Below are positions 47,618-58,000 of a DNA stretch of 64,000 bases, piece by piece (positions within the stretch are counted from its first letter, which is position 1; every line of letters begins with the position of its first letter). The DNA is taken from assembly GCA_946807835.1 (NCBI GenBank), contig OX327696.1, positions 7,018,501 through 7,082,500 on the forward strand, in the 5' to 3' direction. The notes under the pieces were generated by a model that ran no database searches, was not told the origin of the DNA, and saw only the letters and a list, made by a program, of their open reading frames with translations. Both the position numbers and the translations under genes were made by a program. Source of the stretch: Ailanthus altissimus (Eukaryota > Streptophyta > Magnoliopsida > Sapindales > Simaroubaceae).

Positions 47618-48299
47618 AAGTCTTATAGATTCGTATTTACTTCCAAGGCAAGGGCATGAGACTCTTTCAAGAAAATCTTATTGATTCTTGTTTACTTCTA
47701 AGGCAAGGGCACGTGACCCTTCTATAGAAGTTTTAGATGTGTTAGCTTCTAACTCAAGGGTACGAAATCCTTCAAGGGAAGACTTAGATGTGTTAGACAG
47801 TGGTACAAGACCCTTTTAAAGAAGTCTTATTAATTTGTGTTTGCTTTCGAGGTAAAGGCATAAGATTTTTTTAGGAAAGTCTTAGATGTGTTTGCTTCTA
47901 AGGCAAAGGTGTGAAACCCGTTCAAGAAAGTCTTAAATGTGTTTATTTCTAAGATAAAGGTATGAGACCCTTCTAAGAAAGTCTTATTAATTTGTTTGCT
48001 TCTAAGGCAAGAGCATATAACTCTTTCAAGGAAGTCTTAGATGTGTTTGATTTCAAGGCAATGGTATGGCACCCTTCTAGAGAAGTCTTATTAATTAGTG
48101 TGCTTCAAAGACAGGGGTATTTGAGTGCTCTAAGGAAGTTTTTCCAATTCATGTGCTTTAAAGGCATGGGAACTTAACTGGTCCAATGAAGCATTTTTTA
48201 TTCACGTGCTTCCAAGGCAGGGGTGCTTCTTCACTCCAAAGATGTCTTAGATATGTTTGCTTCAAAGGCAATGGCAGGAAACCTTTTTAGGTAAGTCTT
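47618..48299. repeat. Minisatellite, 14 imperfect units of about 52 bp
   Basis: The anchor AAGTCTTAGATGTG / AAGTCTTATTAATT occurs at about 47618, 47673, 47728, 47779, 47822, 47877, 47928, 47979, 48032, 48083, 48136, 48189, 48242 and 48292 (spacing 43-55). Each unit continues TTTGCTTCTAAGGCAAGGG and then GAGACCCTTCTAAG or similar. Units are 60-85 percent alike by eye. Open frames in the array are chance. Confidence 0.9.
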
Positions 48300-48451
48300 C
48301 TAATAAGTTGTACGGTGTTTGTGAAAATCAGTGAGAGAAAGATAGTATAATGAAAGTAGAGTCACTTAAGTACCATTTGCATTGAGATTGGCTTCTAATA
48401 AGTTGCCTACTAGCTAGTCCTTTCTAATAAGTACCATTTAATATTAATTGT
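48300..48451. other. Short unassigned spacer
   Basis: Contains CTTCTAATAAGTTG twice (48298 and 48393), a small direct repeat. No coding. Confidence 0.35.
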
Positions 48452-48660
48452 CACTACTACAAAAATAAGGTTTATTGACACAATGTTACTGACACTTTTT
48501 TAAATGATGTCAGTGAAGTCCATTGTTAGTAAATTATTGATATCATAGTATCATAAAAATGAAGTGTTAGTGAATTATTGATACCGTGGTATAAAAAAAA
48601 TAAAGTATTAATGAATTAGTGATACCATAGTATTAGAAAATTAATTTTTATCTAAAAAAA
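48452..48660 (+). mobile_element. Orphan CACTA transposon terminus with subterminal repeats
   Basis: CACTACTACAAAAATAAGG at 48452 is a typical CACTA end. It is followed by three related blocks of about 42 bp at about 48520, 48562 and 48604 (for example GTTAGTAAATTATTGATATC, GTTAGTGAATTATTGATACC), as expected for transposase-binding subterminal repeats. No matching right end is visible before the genic island. Confidence 0.65.
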
Positions 48661-49326
48661 TAATTATTAAAATAAATAAATAAAAAAATACCTAAAATAA
48701 CTAATATAATAAAAAATCAAGTCTACAATCAAAGTTTCACAAACAAGTCTTACTAATATTATTTCAAAATAAAAATAAAAAAATTTAACACTAAACTCAC
48801 ATGTCTCCATCTTACTTAACAATAATTATATCGTCTGTCCAAAATAAAAGGATGCTAATAAAAAAAAGTTAAACAGGTTAATTTTAAAAAAATGGACACT
48901 AATATCCACAGATCCCTGTAATGAATATTTTCTGTAACAAATATTCACAAATATTTTGCAAAACTCATATTCATCTTAAATCCACGATTTCTATATTTAT
49001 TGTAAAATTTTATTTTGTGTATCAAATCTCTTCAAATTCTCTAAAAACTTCTAATAGAGTCAGTTCTAAACAAAGTTACAGTCGCTTTGACATCCCTAAT
49101 AACGTGTTTATCTCTTAGGCTAGCCCCATGCACAGCCCATTCCAAACCAAAGGAGTACCTAAAATAAAATAAAAAATACCCAAAAAAATACCAAAACAAA
49201 ATACCTGTCCAGAGTCTAGAGTCTTCCCCCCCAAAGGCACATTGCTATCCTCTCTTTTTTTAATAGTCATTTCTATCTTTCAAAAGCCCTCATTTCTTCT
49301 TCACTCTTACTCTCCATTTCCAAACG
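48661..49326. other. AT-rich flank and upstream region of the MORF pseudogene
   Basis: 48661-49100 is AT-rich without coding. From about 49200 a CT-rich stretch (CTTCCCCCCC, CTCTCTTTTTTT, CTTCTTCACTCTTACTCTCC) resembles a plant 5' UTR just before the ATG at 49327, suggesting that the copy included promoter-proximal DNA rather than only mRNA. Confidence 0.45.
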
Positions 49327-50031
49327 ATGGCCCAAACCCTAGTACTAGCCATGACGGCTCTCTCCCTACGCAACAACTCTAAACTCACTTCCCTACTCTT
49401 CAAACATGTCTTCTCCAACAAAACCACCACCACCATCACCGCGCCGTCTCTGCTTTCCTCTCTGCTCTTCAAGCATTGATCCTTCACCGTTTCGCTCTCC
49501 TATGCCATCCAACTGTTCTCGCCATCCTCATGCTTCTCCTAAATTTGATGTTGTGTCAACCGCTCCAGTAACTCCGTTTACTTCCACCTCAACTTGGGGT
49601 CAAAATTTAGCGATTGCCCTCCCACTAAGATGACCCCTCTATTCCCCCTGGCGATTACAACCACTGGCTCATTGTCATGGATAAGCCTGGCAGCGAGGGC
49701 ACAACGAAGTAGCAAATGATTGATTGTTACATCCAAACCCTTACTAAAGTTCTTGGCAGGTTATAAAACTTCATTTTTTTTTTTTGTAGTTCATTTATAA
49801 TAAAATTGTGATTATTATTTTGTGGTCTATTTTTCATTAGTGTCAATGACTAATATGTGTTGTTTTATACATTGCTGTGAGATTGATGAAGAGACATCTA
49901 ATAAGCTTGAAAGTACAATTTTAATTGCTCCAATTCTTTTTTTTTTTTTTTCTTTTATGATTTAATCGTATTTATGCTTTATTAATGCATATTTTCTTCA
50001 ACAGACTTGCCTGGTGTTTTGTTTATGCTTC
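49327..50031 (+). pseudogene. MORF/RIP (DAG-like) organellar RNA-editing factor, truncated
   Basis: The ATG at 49327 opens a Ser/Thr/Leu-rich organelle-targeting-like leader (MAQTLVLAMTALSLRNNSKL) that stops after 50 codons. In another frame 49592-49761 reads LGSKFSDCPPTKMTPLFPPG, DYNHWLIVMDKPGSEGTTKQ, QMIDCYIQTLTKVLG, the conserved MORF box start, ending at a plausible donor GCAG/GTTATA. Later exon pieces survive: CEIDEETSNKLE at 49873-49912 and LPGVLFML near 50000-50031 after an intron-like CTTCAACAG. The stretch between KVLG and CEIDEE is lost, as is everything after. Intron remnants show that it derives from genomic DNA, not a processed transcript. Confidence 0.78.
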
Positions 50032-51161
50032 AAGCATTTTTAGGTATCTGTTCATTCTTTTGTAGCATAATGTCATGGTTAAGTGTCTGCTCCTTTAATG
50101 ACACATTATCTCATTGATGATAATTCTAAAGTGTAGTTTAAACTTTGTCAATTTAAAGTCCATCTTGGCAAAGCTAAAGAGTCTTATGTGACAATGGTTT
50201 GTTTTGAATGCAAATGGACTTAAATTAAATGTCGCTCTGCAATTCTGCACTGTATTTTTCATGAAACTACAGATCAGTAAAGAAGAAACATTATACTTTC
50301 TCATTTGGATTATGTATATTCTTCTGAAGTTGAGTGTAATCAACAACAATTCCATCAATTTGCTTTTCCATTCTCAAAACTATATTTTTAGAGCTAAAAC
50401 TGTAGTTTTTAATTACAAACCAGTAACTTAGACAATTGTCCATATCAATTCTTGTTGGTAAATGATTTGGTTGCTTGTTCTGAATGGCTTATGAGTCATT
50501 TTTATCAAATATAGTGGAAACAATTTAAGTATACGTAAAATCTTGGTGATTGCCTCAGCTTCCGACTAATGAAATTCTGATGCATTAAAGTATGATATGG
50601 TTATTGTTACTTGGTGCTTTTGCAATTTCTTTTTTCATGTCAATTGCTACAAGTTTTTTTTTGTGTTAGTTCCGAATAGCACTTTCTCCTAACACTTATT
50701 CCTTTATCTATAAACAATTCATTTTACAATTTGTATCATAGCATGCTATATAAAACTAATATAAATTAGCCTATAAACAATTCAATTTATTATTAAAAGC
50801 TAATTTATATATTTCAATTTACAATTTGATATAAACAGTTCTATTTTTAATTTACAAACATGCTCTACGGACGAGGTGCATATTTCATTTCCTTGTTATT
50901 GTGTATGAAATTTTTAGACATTCTTCAAGATATGGAAAATAATTTATTGACTTCATTATGCATGGAGATTTGCTATTAGTCTAAATTTATAATTGTTACA
51001 TATTAGTCTAAACAAATTGATTATTTAATGTCGGATATCTCAGTAAGTAAAAGAAAACCCACTTACATCATAGCCTCGTAGGTTCTCAATTTTGGTAAGG
51101 CAATCGTGCAAAATGGACAACCTTTAAGGAGGAAAAAAAAATTGAAAACGTAAATGACTTG
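50032..51161. other. Intergenic AT-rich region
   Basis: No coding supported on either strand. A few T-runs and repeated AATTTAC(A/T)ATTTG words near 50720-50850. The right part is the distal promoter of the Kunitz gene. Confidence 0.4.
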
Positions 51162-51321
51162 AATCATTTGTTTTGCATGAAGCTATAAGAACTATCTTAC
51201 TATCCTCTGAGCTCTGCAATTATACAAATTCGAAACGAAAATGGCTTCAATCATGAGACTTACATGATGCTACCATAAGAACCTTATTATCCTCTGATAT
51301 TAGAAGCTATATAATTTGAAC
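51162..51321 (+). promoter_or_regulatory. Kunitz gene promoter: 73-bp duplication and TATA box
   Basis: Two related copies, 51162-51234 and 51249-51321, share AATCAT, GCATGA or ACATGA, AGCTA or TGCTA, AAGAAC, CTTA, TATCCTCTGA and ATACAAATTCGAA or ATATAATTTGAA. The TATA box CTATATAATT at 51307-51316 belongs to the second copy, 73 bp before the ATG; the first copy has only ATTATACAAATT there. Confidence 0.6.
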
Positions 51322-51388
51322 TCTTCTGTGTTGAATTATCAACACATGATCAAACAAACTGCCTTGTGGAGGAAGAAAAAAAAAAAAA

Positions 51389-52015
51389 ATGAAGACTCCA
51401 TTTGCAATAACAGTACTCTCCTTCCTTGTCCTCTCCTTGGCCACAAAGCCTCTTTTGGCACACTCAGATCCTTTGGTTGATATCTATGGCAATGAGGTCG
51501 AAGCTACCCACGACTACTATGTCGTCTCAATTGGGGGACCTGCCGGCGGCGGTCTCAGCCTGTTCACGGGCAGAAACGGACACTGTCCGCTGGATGTTAT
51601 CCAAGAAAGTTCAAATATGCGAAGATTAAACCCGCTAAGATTCTCAACGTACGAAAATACTGGCATTATCCACGAAACCACGGATCTGAACGTGAAATTC
51701 CCGGCAGTAACGAGCTGCAACGAGCCAGCAGTCTGGAGGGTTGACGACTACGATGAATCAAGAGGAAAATGGTTTATAACAACTGGTGGAGTTGAAGGAA
51801 ACCCTGGAGCTCAAAATTTGCGAAGCTGGTTTAAGTTTGAGAGATCTGGTACATTTCCAGGAACATACAAAATTGTTCATTGTCCTTCTTTTTGCTATTC
51901 TTGCAAATCTTTGTGCAATAATGTTGGCATTTCTTATATCGAAGGCGCTCGGCGTTTGGTTCTAAGTGGTGATGATGAGAGAGTGTTCGCTGTTGTTTTA
52001 GTCCGGGCTAATTAA
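51389..52015 (+). CDS. Kunitz-type protease inhibitor (miraculin-like)
   Basis: A 208-residue intronless ORF with a complete Kunitz_STI domain. Residues 1-24 form a signal peptide (hydrophobic AITVLSFLVLSLA), so the protein is secreted or vacuolar. The family signature is intact at 29-45 (LVDIYGNEVEATHDYYV). Cysteines are at 66, 110, 165, 169, 172 and 176; 66-110 is the first conserved disulfide, and the CxxxCxxCxxxC cluster at 165-176 is typical of miraculin-like members. An ungapped alignment with soybean trypsin inhibitor would place Asn90-Thr91 at P1-P1', so classical trypsin inhibition via Arg or Lys is doubtful. The start is preceded by an A-run (GAGGAAG, 14 A) and a TATA box 73 bp upstream. 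Family roles are defence against insect or pathogen proteases and protein storage. It is the only intact gene in the window. Confidence 0.95.
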   Translation: MKTPFAITVLSFLVLSLATKPLLAHSDPLVDIYGNEVEATHDYYVVSIGGPAGGGLSLFTGRNGHCPLDVIQESSNMRRLNPLRFSTYENTGIIHETTDLNVKFPAVTSCNEPAVWRVDDYDESRGKWFITTGGVEGNPGAQNLRSWFKFERSGTFPGTYKIVHCPSFCYSCKSLCNNVGISYIEGARRLVLSGDDERVFAVVLVRAN

Positions 52016-52091
52016 AGATCAGCAATATTCGTGTAACCCATGAATGCGCTAGCTAATAAACTGGAGCGGGGTCATCTACCTTTATGAACTA

Positions 52092-52097
52092 AATAAA
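52092..52097 (+). terminator. Polyadenylation signal of the Kunitz gene
   Basis: AATAAA 77 bp after the stop codon, followed by GT-rich text (TAATGGCATG, TTGTGATG). Confidence 0.6.
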
Positions 52098-52208
52098 AAT
52101 GTAATGGCATGATCCATTCAACGGAAAATAGCTTGTGATGATATTTGAGTAGAACCTGTTGGAAACTTTACGATTTGATGGATGTTAGTCTTTAAATCAC
52201 ATAATATT

Positions 52209-52230
52209 TTATATATATATATATATATAT
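52209..52230. repeat. (AT)11 microsatellite
   Basis: An uninterrupted AT dinucleotide run just downstream of the Kunitz gene; likely length-variable. Confidence 0.9.
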
Positions 52231-53664
52231 GTTTTCGAGATAAATTCTGCGTTTTAAGATAATATCTTAGTGCAAAACATATTATATATAAGAATGCACT
52301 TCGAGAACCTAGTTTCCAACGATTCTTATAATTTGATTAGAAAATATAGTAAAAATATATTAAATATTAAAATTTATAAATCACAAAAATACAAAAATTT
52401 TAATATAATTCACCTTAACTTAGGCTACATATACAATGGTTTTCTAAATATGTTTTACATGATTTATCACATAATTTTTTCTCATAATTTTTTTTAGGGT
52501 GAATACCATTTACTCCCTTATTAGATTTGTTAACTATTAAAAACACTGTTAGTGTTTGATAATATCAAAAAATCATCTTGCCGTTATAACTATAATAGTA
52601 TAAATTAGCTATGAAAGGATATAATAATTTTTTTTATTTAAAAAATCAACAATTGTTTCTGCACAATATCAAACAATAAAAGTTTATTGTGTAAATAATA
52701 AATTTAGTATACTTGTATTATCAAATAATTAATAAAAATAATACAATATTTTATTATATTATAAATTATTATTTAATACAAATGTCTACATTTTTGTTAA
52801 AATATAAATTCAATATCAATTGTCATATTAATCTAACAAACAGATAAAAATTATTAATTACGATACAATGTAAATTTAATGTTTAAGTAGTACTATTTAA
52901 TTATTAAAAACTGTGTTACATAGTGCTAATTTTACTATTTATGTAGTATATTATTACTATAAGATGCAATTATTCACTTTTTAAATAAAAAGACTATTAT
53001 ATCCCTCAAAGTTAATTTATATTATTACCATTATAACAACAATGTTTTTTTTTTTATCTTACAAAAAATTAGGGTGTATTTGATAGTTAGAGAATCTATT
53101 AAGGAGGTAAATGATAAAAAAAATTTATATTGTTTTTTAGTCTCTTTATATAGCAAGTGATGTCTAAAATTTGTATTCTTAATCGTTATATAATTTAGGC
53201 TCTACTTTTAATAAGATAAATTTTATATGGAAACTATTAATCTAAAAATCTTCTAAACCAATTCAAGTAAAATAATTTAAAATTTATTTAAATAAATTTA
53301 ATTTAATCCAACAACAATAAATAAATAAATAATTAGTTTTTTTTAATATAAACATGAAAGAATTTACGTAAACGAGTGTCTTTCAATAAGTAGAGGTTAG
53401 AAATTTTGAGAGGAAATTCCTAACTGGTCTCTTTTATAGAGATAATAGAATGTAAAGGCCAATAAATTATCATAAAATTAGTTATTAAACTAGCTATCAA
53501 ATCAAAAGAAACTCCCATCATAATTATTTCATGCAGCTCCCCACAACTTAATATGTTGAATAGAAGTGTATTTTAAAATAAATTAGATAAATATCTAACA
53601 ATTGTTAATTTTAATATTTTTCTTGGTGTTGGCTAGGGTAAAATGTTTATGGGTTGCATGTAAT
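52231..53664. other. Intergenic AT-rich region
   Basis: 1.4 kb with no supported gene or recognisable transposon; long A/T-only stretches around 52620-52800 and 53270-53340. Confidence 0.4.
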
Positions 53665-54260
53665 TAGGGATGGTAAAATATTCCATAGGGATGATCCTAT
53701 GAGTCTCATCCCGAATGGGATAGGGACAGGGACAGGATAATTTTTGTGAAATTAGATGGGATGTGAAAAAAATTATTTCTCGAATTATTAACAATGTAAA
53801 GATGGGATTAAACCTTTCCAACTCACAATTGCCCCACGCCTTATTTTATATAAATAATTAAATGTAATTTTTATTATATAATTATATATTTTTTATTTTA
53901 TAATTTGTATTTAATTAGGTTATTAAGAAATATTTCAATAATATAATTTTATTAATAAAACCCAAAAGTATTTAAACAAAAAAACATAAAAATTTAATAT
54001 GAAAGATTTTTATTTTTGAGTTGAGCCGTTAGCCATCATTAATTTTATTCTCTCAGACTCTCATCAAACTTACTCAATTGCTCTTTTTGTCATCTCACCA
54101 AAATTGCTCTCTCGTTTCAAGTAAAAAATTTAAAATTATAACAAAATCAATTTTAGTAGCATTTGAATTTGCATTTAGTACAAATAGTAGATTTGTGAGT
54201 CCTCGTTATAATAGATTACATTCAAATATATTAAAAGCTTTGATGTTTGCTCAATATTGA
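53665..54260 (+). pseudogene. hAT element remnant: left end plus dimerisation-domain fragment
   Basis: TAGGGATGGTAAAA at 53665 looks like a hAT terminal repeat and is followed by CATCCCGAATGGGAT, AGGGACAGGGACAGG words typical of hAT subterminal DNA. At 54147-54257 the plus strand reads VAFEFAFSTNSRFVSPRYNR and LHSNILKALMFAQY, the C-terminal hAT dimerisation domain (usually ASESAFSTGGRFVSP). Everything between is lost, making this an internally deleted, dead element. The CACTA element starts 123 bp downstream. Confidence 0.7.
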
Positions 54261-54382
54261 TTATAGAAAAATTAAAGGCATGACATATAATTATTTGTTA
54301 TTTATAAAACATTTAAGTTTTTAGTTTAGTTGATTTTAACCAACTAGTTCTTATATGGTTTATTTTTATTATCAAGTTTAGA

Positions 54383-54401
54383 CACTACAACAAGTTAATA
54401 G
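54383..54401 (-). repeat. CACTA terminal inverted repeat (3' end)
   Basis: CACTACAACAAGTTAATAG. Preceded by AGA, which would be the 3-bp target duplicate. Within the next 320 bp CCACTTAC recurs (about 54448 and 54686) with GTGGT, ACCAC inverted words, suggesting subterminal binding sites. Confidence 0.75.
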
Positions 54402-55075
54402 TTCTATAACTGTCATTGCATGTGGTAATTATAAAATGACCACTTACTCTTTGCATGCAATGAATTTAAAAGTTAATGAAAATCATAAGTATTTATAACT
54501 ACATAAAGCAAGTTATTAATAATGAAAATGTAAGTTGTTAAATTAGGATAAACACAACTTGAAATGTGTGTTGTAATTAGTATTTCAAATTATAAATTTC
54601 ATCACATGTAATTGTTAGTTGTTAATGTTACATAATACACTACCTAATAAATACATGTAGTAAATATTTCTAGATGCATCAAACCACCACTTACTAATAG
54701 GCTATGAAAGTGTCTTTTCAAAATCCTTTTTCACTACTCTTTTTTATTTATTTAAGTGGTAGTTATAAACATTTAATATGAATTAAAAAATTAATAATAG
54801 TAAAATTTATTAGAGCTGAAAGTTTATCTTAAAGCCAATAATAACTTATCATACACCAAAAAAAAAAAACACTATTGCTCATACTCAAAAGTTAAGTAGT
54901 TTGATGTTTATACAAAAGGTAAATATCAAATAATTACAAAAAATAAGCACTAAATAGTTACAAAAAGATCATCATATACTCATAATATGATGCGTTTACC
55001 AAAAATTTTGAGCATAAGCAAATGGCAACAAGCATTTTAGCTTCCTAAAATTTAAGTTATATAAAAAAATTTAAT

Positions 55076-58000
55076 TCATGAGCAAAAGCTAATGTATTTT
55101 GAAGGCCATGTGATTGTAGTTCCTATAGCATCTCCAAGGACTCGAAGGTCGCTTATAGCTCGATATAAGGTAAGATATTTTGAACTCGGAGTTACCTTTT
55201 TCACCCAACCTTTCCAACAATCTAGGCCAAGAATCATGTGATGACCTAGCGATTCCGGATTGGTGGATTCAATTTCAGCTTTTGCAACCACTTCACCCGT
55301 GCCACACCGATGTAGTAATTTACATCTAGCATCTTTAATGAAATCATCATTGAAGGTGACATCAAGTTGAACCTAAAAGATAATTTTAAAAAAAAACAAA
55401 TCCACTATTATACATATAATTTACCAAGAAATTCTTTAATAATTTAATATAATTTACCAAGAAATTCTTTAATAATTTATTATATTTTACAACAAACGTA
55501 CTTGAGAAGATGATTGGAAAACTTCTTTTGCAATGCTTGTATTCTTCTCTAGATTTTCAACAATTTTGTTGGACTGAAAAAAAATTAAGAAGAAAGTTAG
55601 TTTATCACCAAAAATATAATAATTGTAGTTACTATATAATTAATGGATATAAAATAAAAAGTGCTAATATAAGAGAAAGAAGATATTCAATCATAAGGTT
55701 AAATTAATTGGTATATTTCTAACTAAATACAAGTTGATATCATTTTCTCATCAACAACTAAATAAAAACTATAGTCATCAAAGAAATAACACCAATTACA
55801 ATTAATTGAACTTAAAATCATATAAATAACTAATAAAAAAATTCTCATAAAAAAAATGAAAAGATTCATCTAAAGACACAAACAATTAACAATCCTTACA
55901 TCAATCTTTTAAATAAGCTTTAACAAAATTTTACATATCAAATCATAATCATGCAGGCCTAGATTTGTTTCTCATTTAAGAAAAAGAAAAAGAAAATCAT
56001 TAAGCCACAATCCATAAACAAATATCGCATTAAATAGGAAATAATGCAACAATCTTATAACTACATCCTTTAAATTAGCATAATTTTATTTAATATTCAA
56101 TCACTAACTCAAGTTCAAATAAAGAGATAATAAAAAAAGAATATTCATTAAGATTGTTGAGGCTAAATGGCAAGATCAAATACAAGAACTCATAATTTGC
56201 TTTGAACATGAGAATAAATAACACAAATTATAGTTTCATTTTTATTAATATAGTGGAAATAAAAGGAAAAAATGAGATAAATTCAATTTTTCATAAGCAC
56301 CAAACATTGAGGAGCTGTCACCAAAGAGTTTAACAAAAAAAATACAATCACAAAAATTTTAATTTGTTTATTTTACCTGCACTATATTTTCAGAAATATG
56401 CGCCCCTCCGTTTTGTTGATTATCATGAGACTATTTAAGAGTTAAACAAATACAAATGTCAAGATATGTTGCAATATGAAATTAAACATTCAAATTTATG
56501 TTATTTCCATTACCTGAAAATCATTTGCAATAACATATACCTCTCCACTAGCTTCATTATTTTGAGACTACAAGTAAAAAGTTGAAACACTTTCTAGGTA
56601 ATGTCAAATTATTAAATAAAACATCAATTCTATGATCTTCTTTTTCACCTATAAAATATTTGTAAAATCTTGTGGCCCTCTATTAGGTGCTTTACATTGA
56701 GACTATAAAAAAAACACATATCTCAAATGTTTTAAGTAATATTAATTAACTAAATAGAAAATTAAATCTTAAGTCAAATTTTCTTTTTTACCTGAAAAAT
56801 ATTTGCCACAATATGCAACATAACAGTTGTATCTTTATCCTGAAAGTGTAGGTAAGAAAATATATATTTGAAAACTTTTAAGTGATGTCAAAACAATAGA
56901 ATGAAACTTTCATATTCTTATTCTAACTTCCTTCACCTAAAGAATACTTGGTAGATCATGTAGCCCAATATTTATATTCTTATCTTGAGACTACAATTAG
57001 AAAAAAGGAATAATTGAAAATTATCTAATGACATTAGTTGGAACGAAATTAATAATTGCATAATTCTCTATACTTACCTTATTCAAGGCCAAATTAAGCA
57101 CAAGAGAAGTTAAATTGTGAAGTTGAGATCTAAGATCTTTTACTTCTTCTCTTAGTTGAGCCGAATTTGCCTTACCAAACATTGACGCCTCCACTTTTGA
57201 AGGTGTTGCTCCAAATCCTAGTGCTTTAACATGTCTTCGACGATCAAGTCCAATAACTTTTGCTACTGCATCATTTCTTATAGATGTAATATTATCTATG
57301 TTTGGCATGTTGGAAACTTCTCTAATTTTATTCTGAAGAATATAAAATCAAGTTACTGCCCCATAAATAAATTTAAATTACAATTAAGCATATAAAAAAG
57401 ATTTGAGATTAATTGTCATCAATGTTTTTCCCAACAAATTCATTAATTGGTTGTCCATCTTTACGAGTATGTCCAGCAATCCAAACATCAACTCTAGTTC
57501 CATCTTCAGGATTTGTAGTTGTTGCTCTCTAAATATCGCATTAAAATAATCTCTCGTGAAAATCAGAATTAATATTATACAAATAATATCAATACTTTTA
57601 AAATTTGTAATTTTTTTCTTACTATTTCTTCTTCCTTCCTTGCATATCCTTTGCGACTTAGCCCATGTGGTAGAGTATTTTTCTCTCGCATTTTTCCAAA
57701 TCTTTCACTTATTCTCTAAAAAAATTAATGCATAGACAATGAAGTTTATATTGTTCTATAAAAAATTTATTGCATAAACAATTAAATTAATAAATCAAAA
57801 GAAACAAAAGACAAAAAACAGATTTAAGCTGAAAATAATGTAGATAAAAGTTATTTATCTTACTTGGAATTCTGAAGAGAGACGATATTTCACAAATTTT
57901 GCCCAATCTTCATTGCTTTCAATATTATCCAGCTTCAATAATTGAATATATCGAGATGTATTTCGTTTTCTAGCCACTTTCCTTAGCCATCTTGTCAATT

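Noticed and set aside
47618..48299. Possible CRISPR-like or protein-coding array
   Set aside because: Units are contiguous without unique spacers and contain frequent stops; best described as a minisatellite in plant DNA.
51517..51720. Antisense and alternative-frame ORFs within the Kunitz gene
   Set aside because: Shadows of a clear coding frame; no independent start context or domain.
48452..54401. The two CACTA ends considered as one element enclosing the MORF and Kunitz genes
   Set aside because: Both termini are left ends in the same orientation and their sequences differ after CACTAC, so they cannot be a pair.
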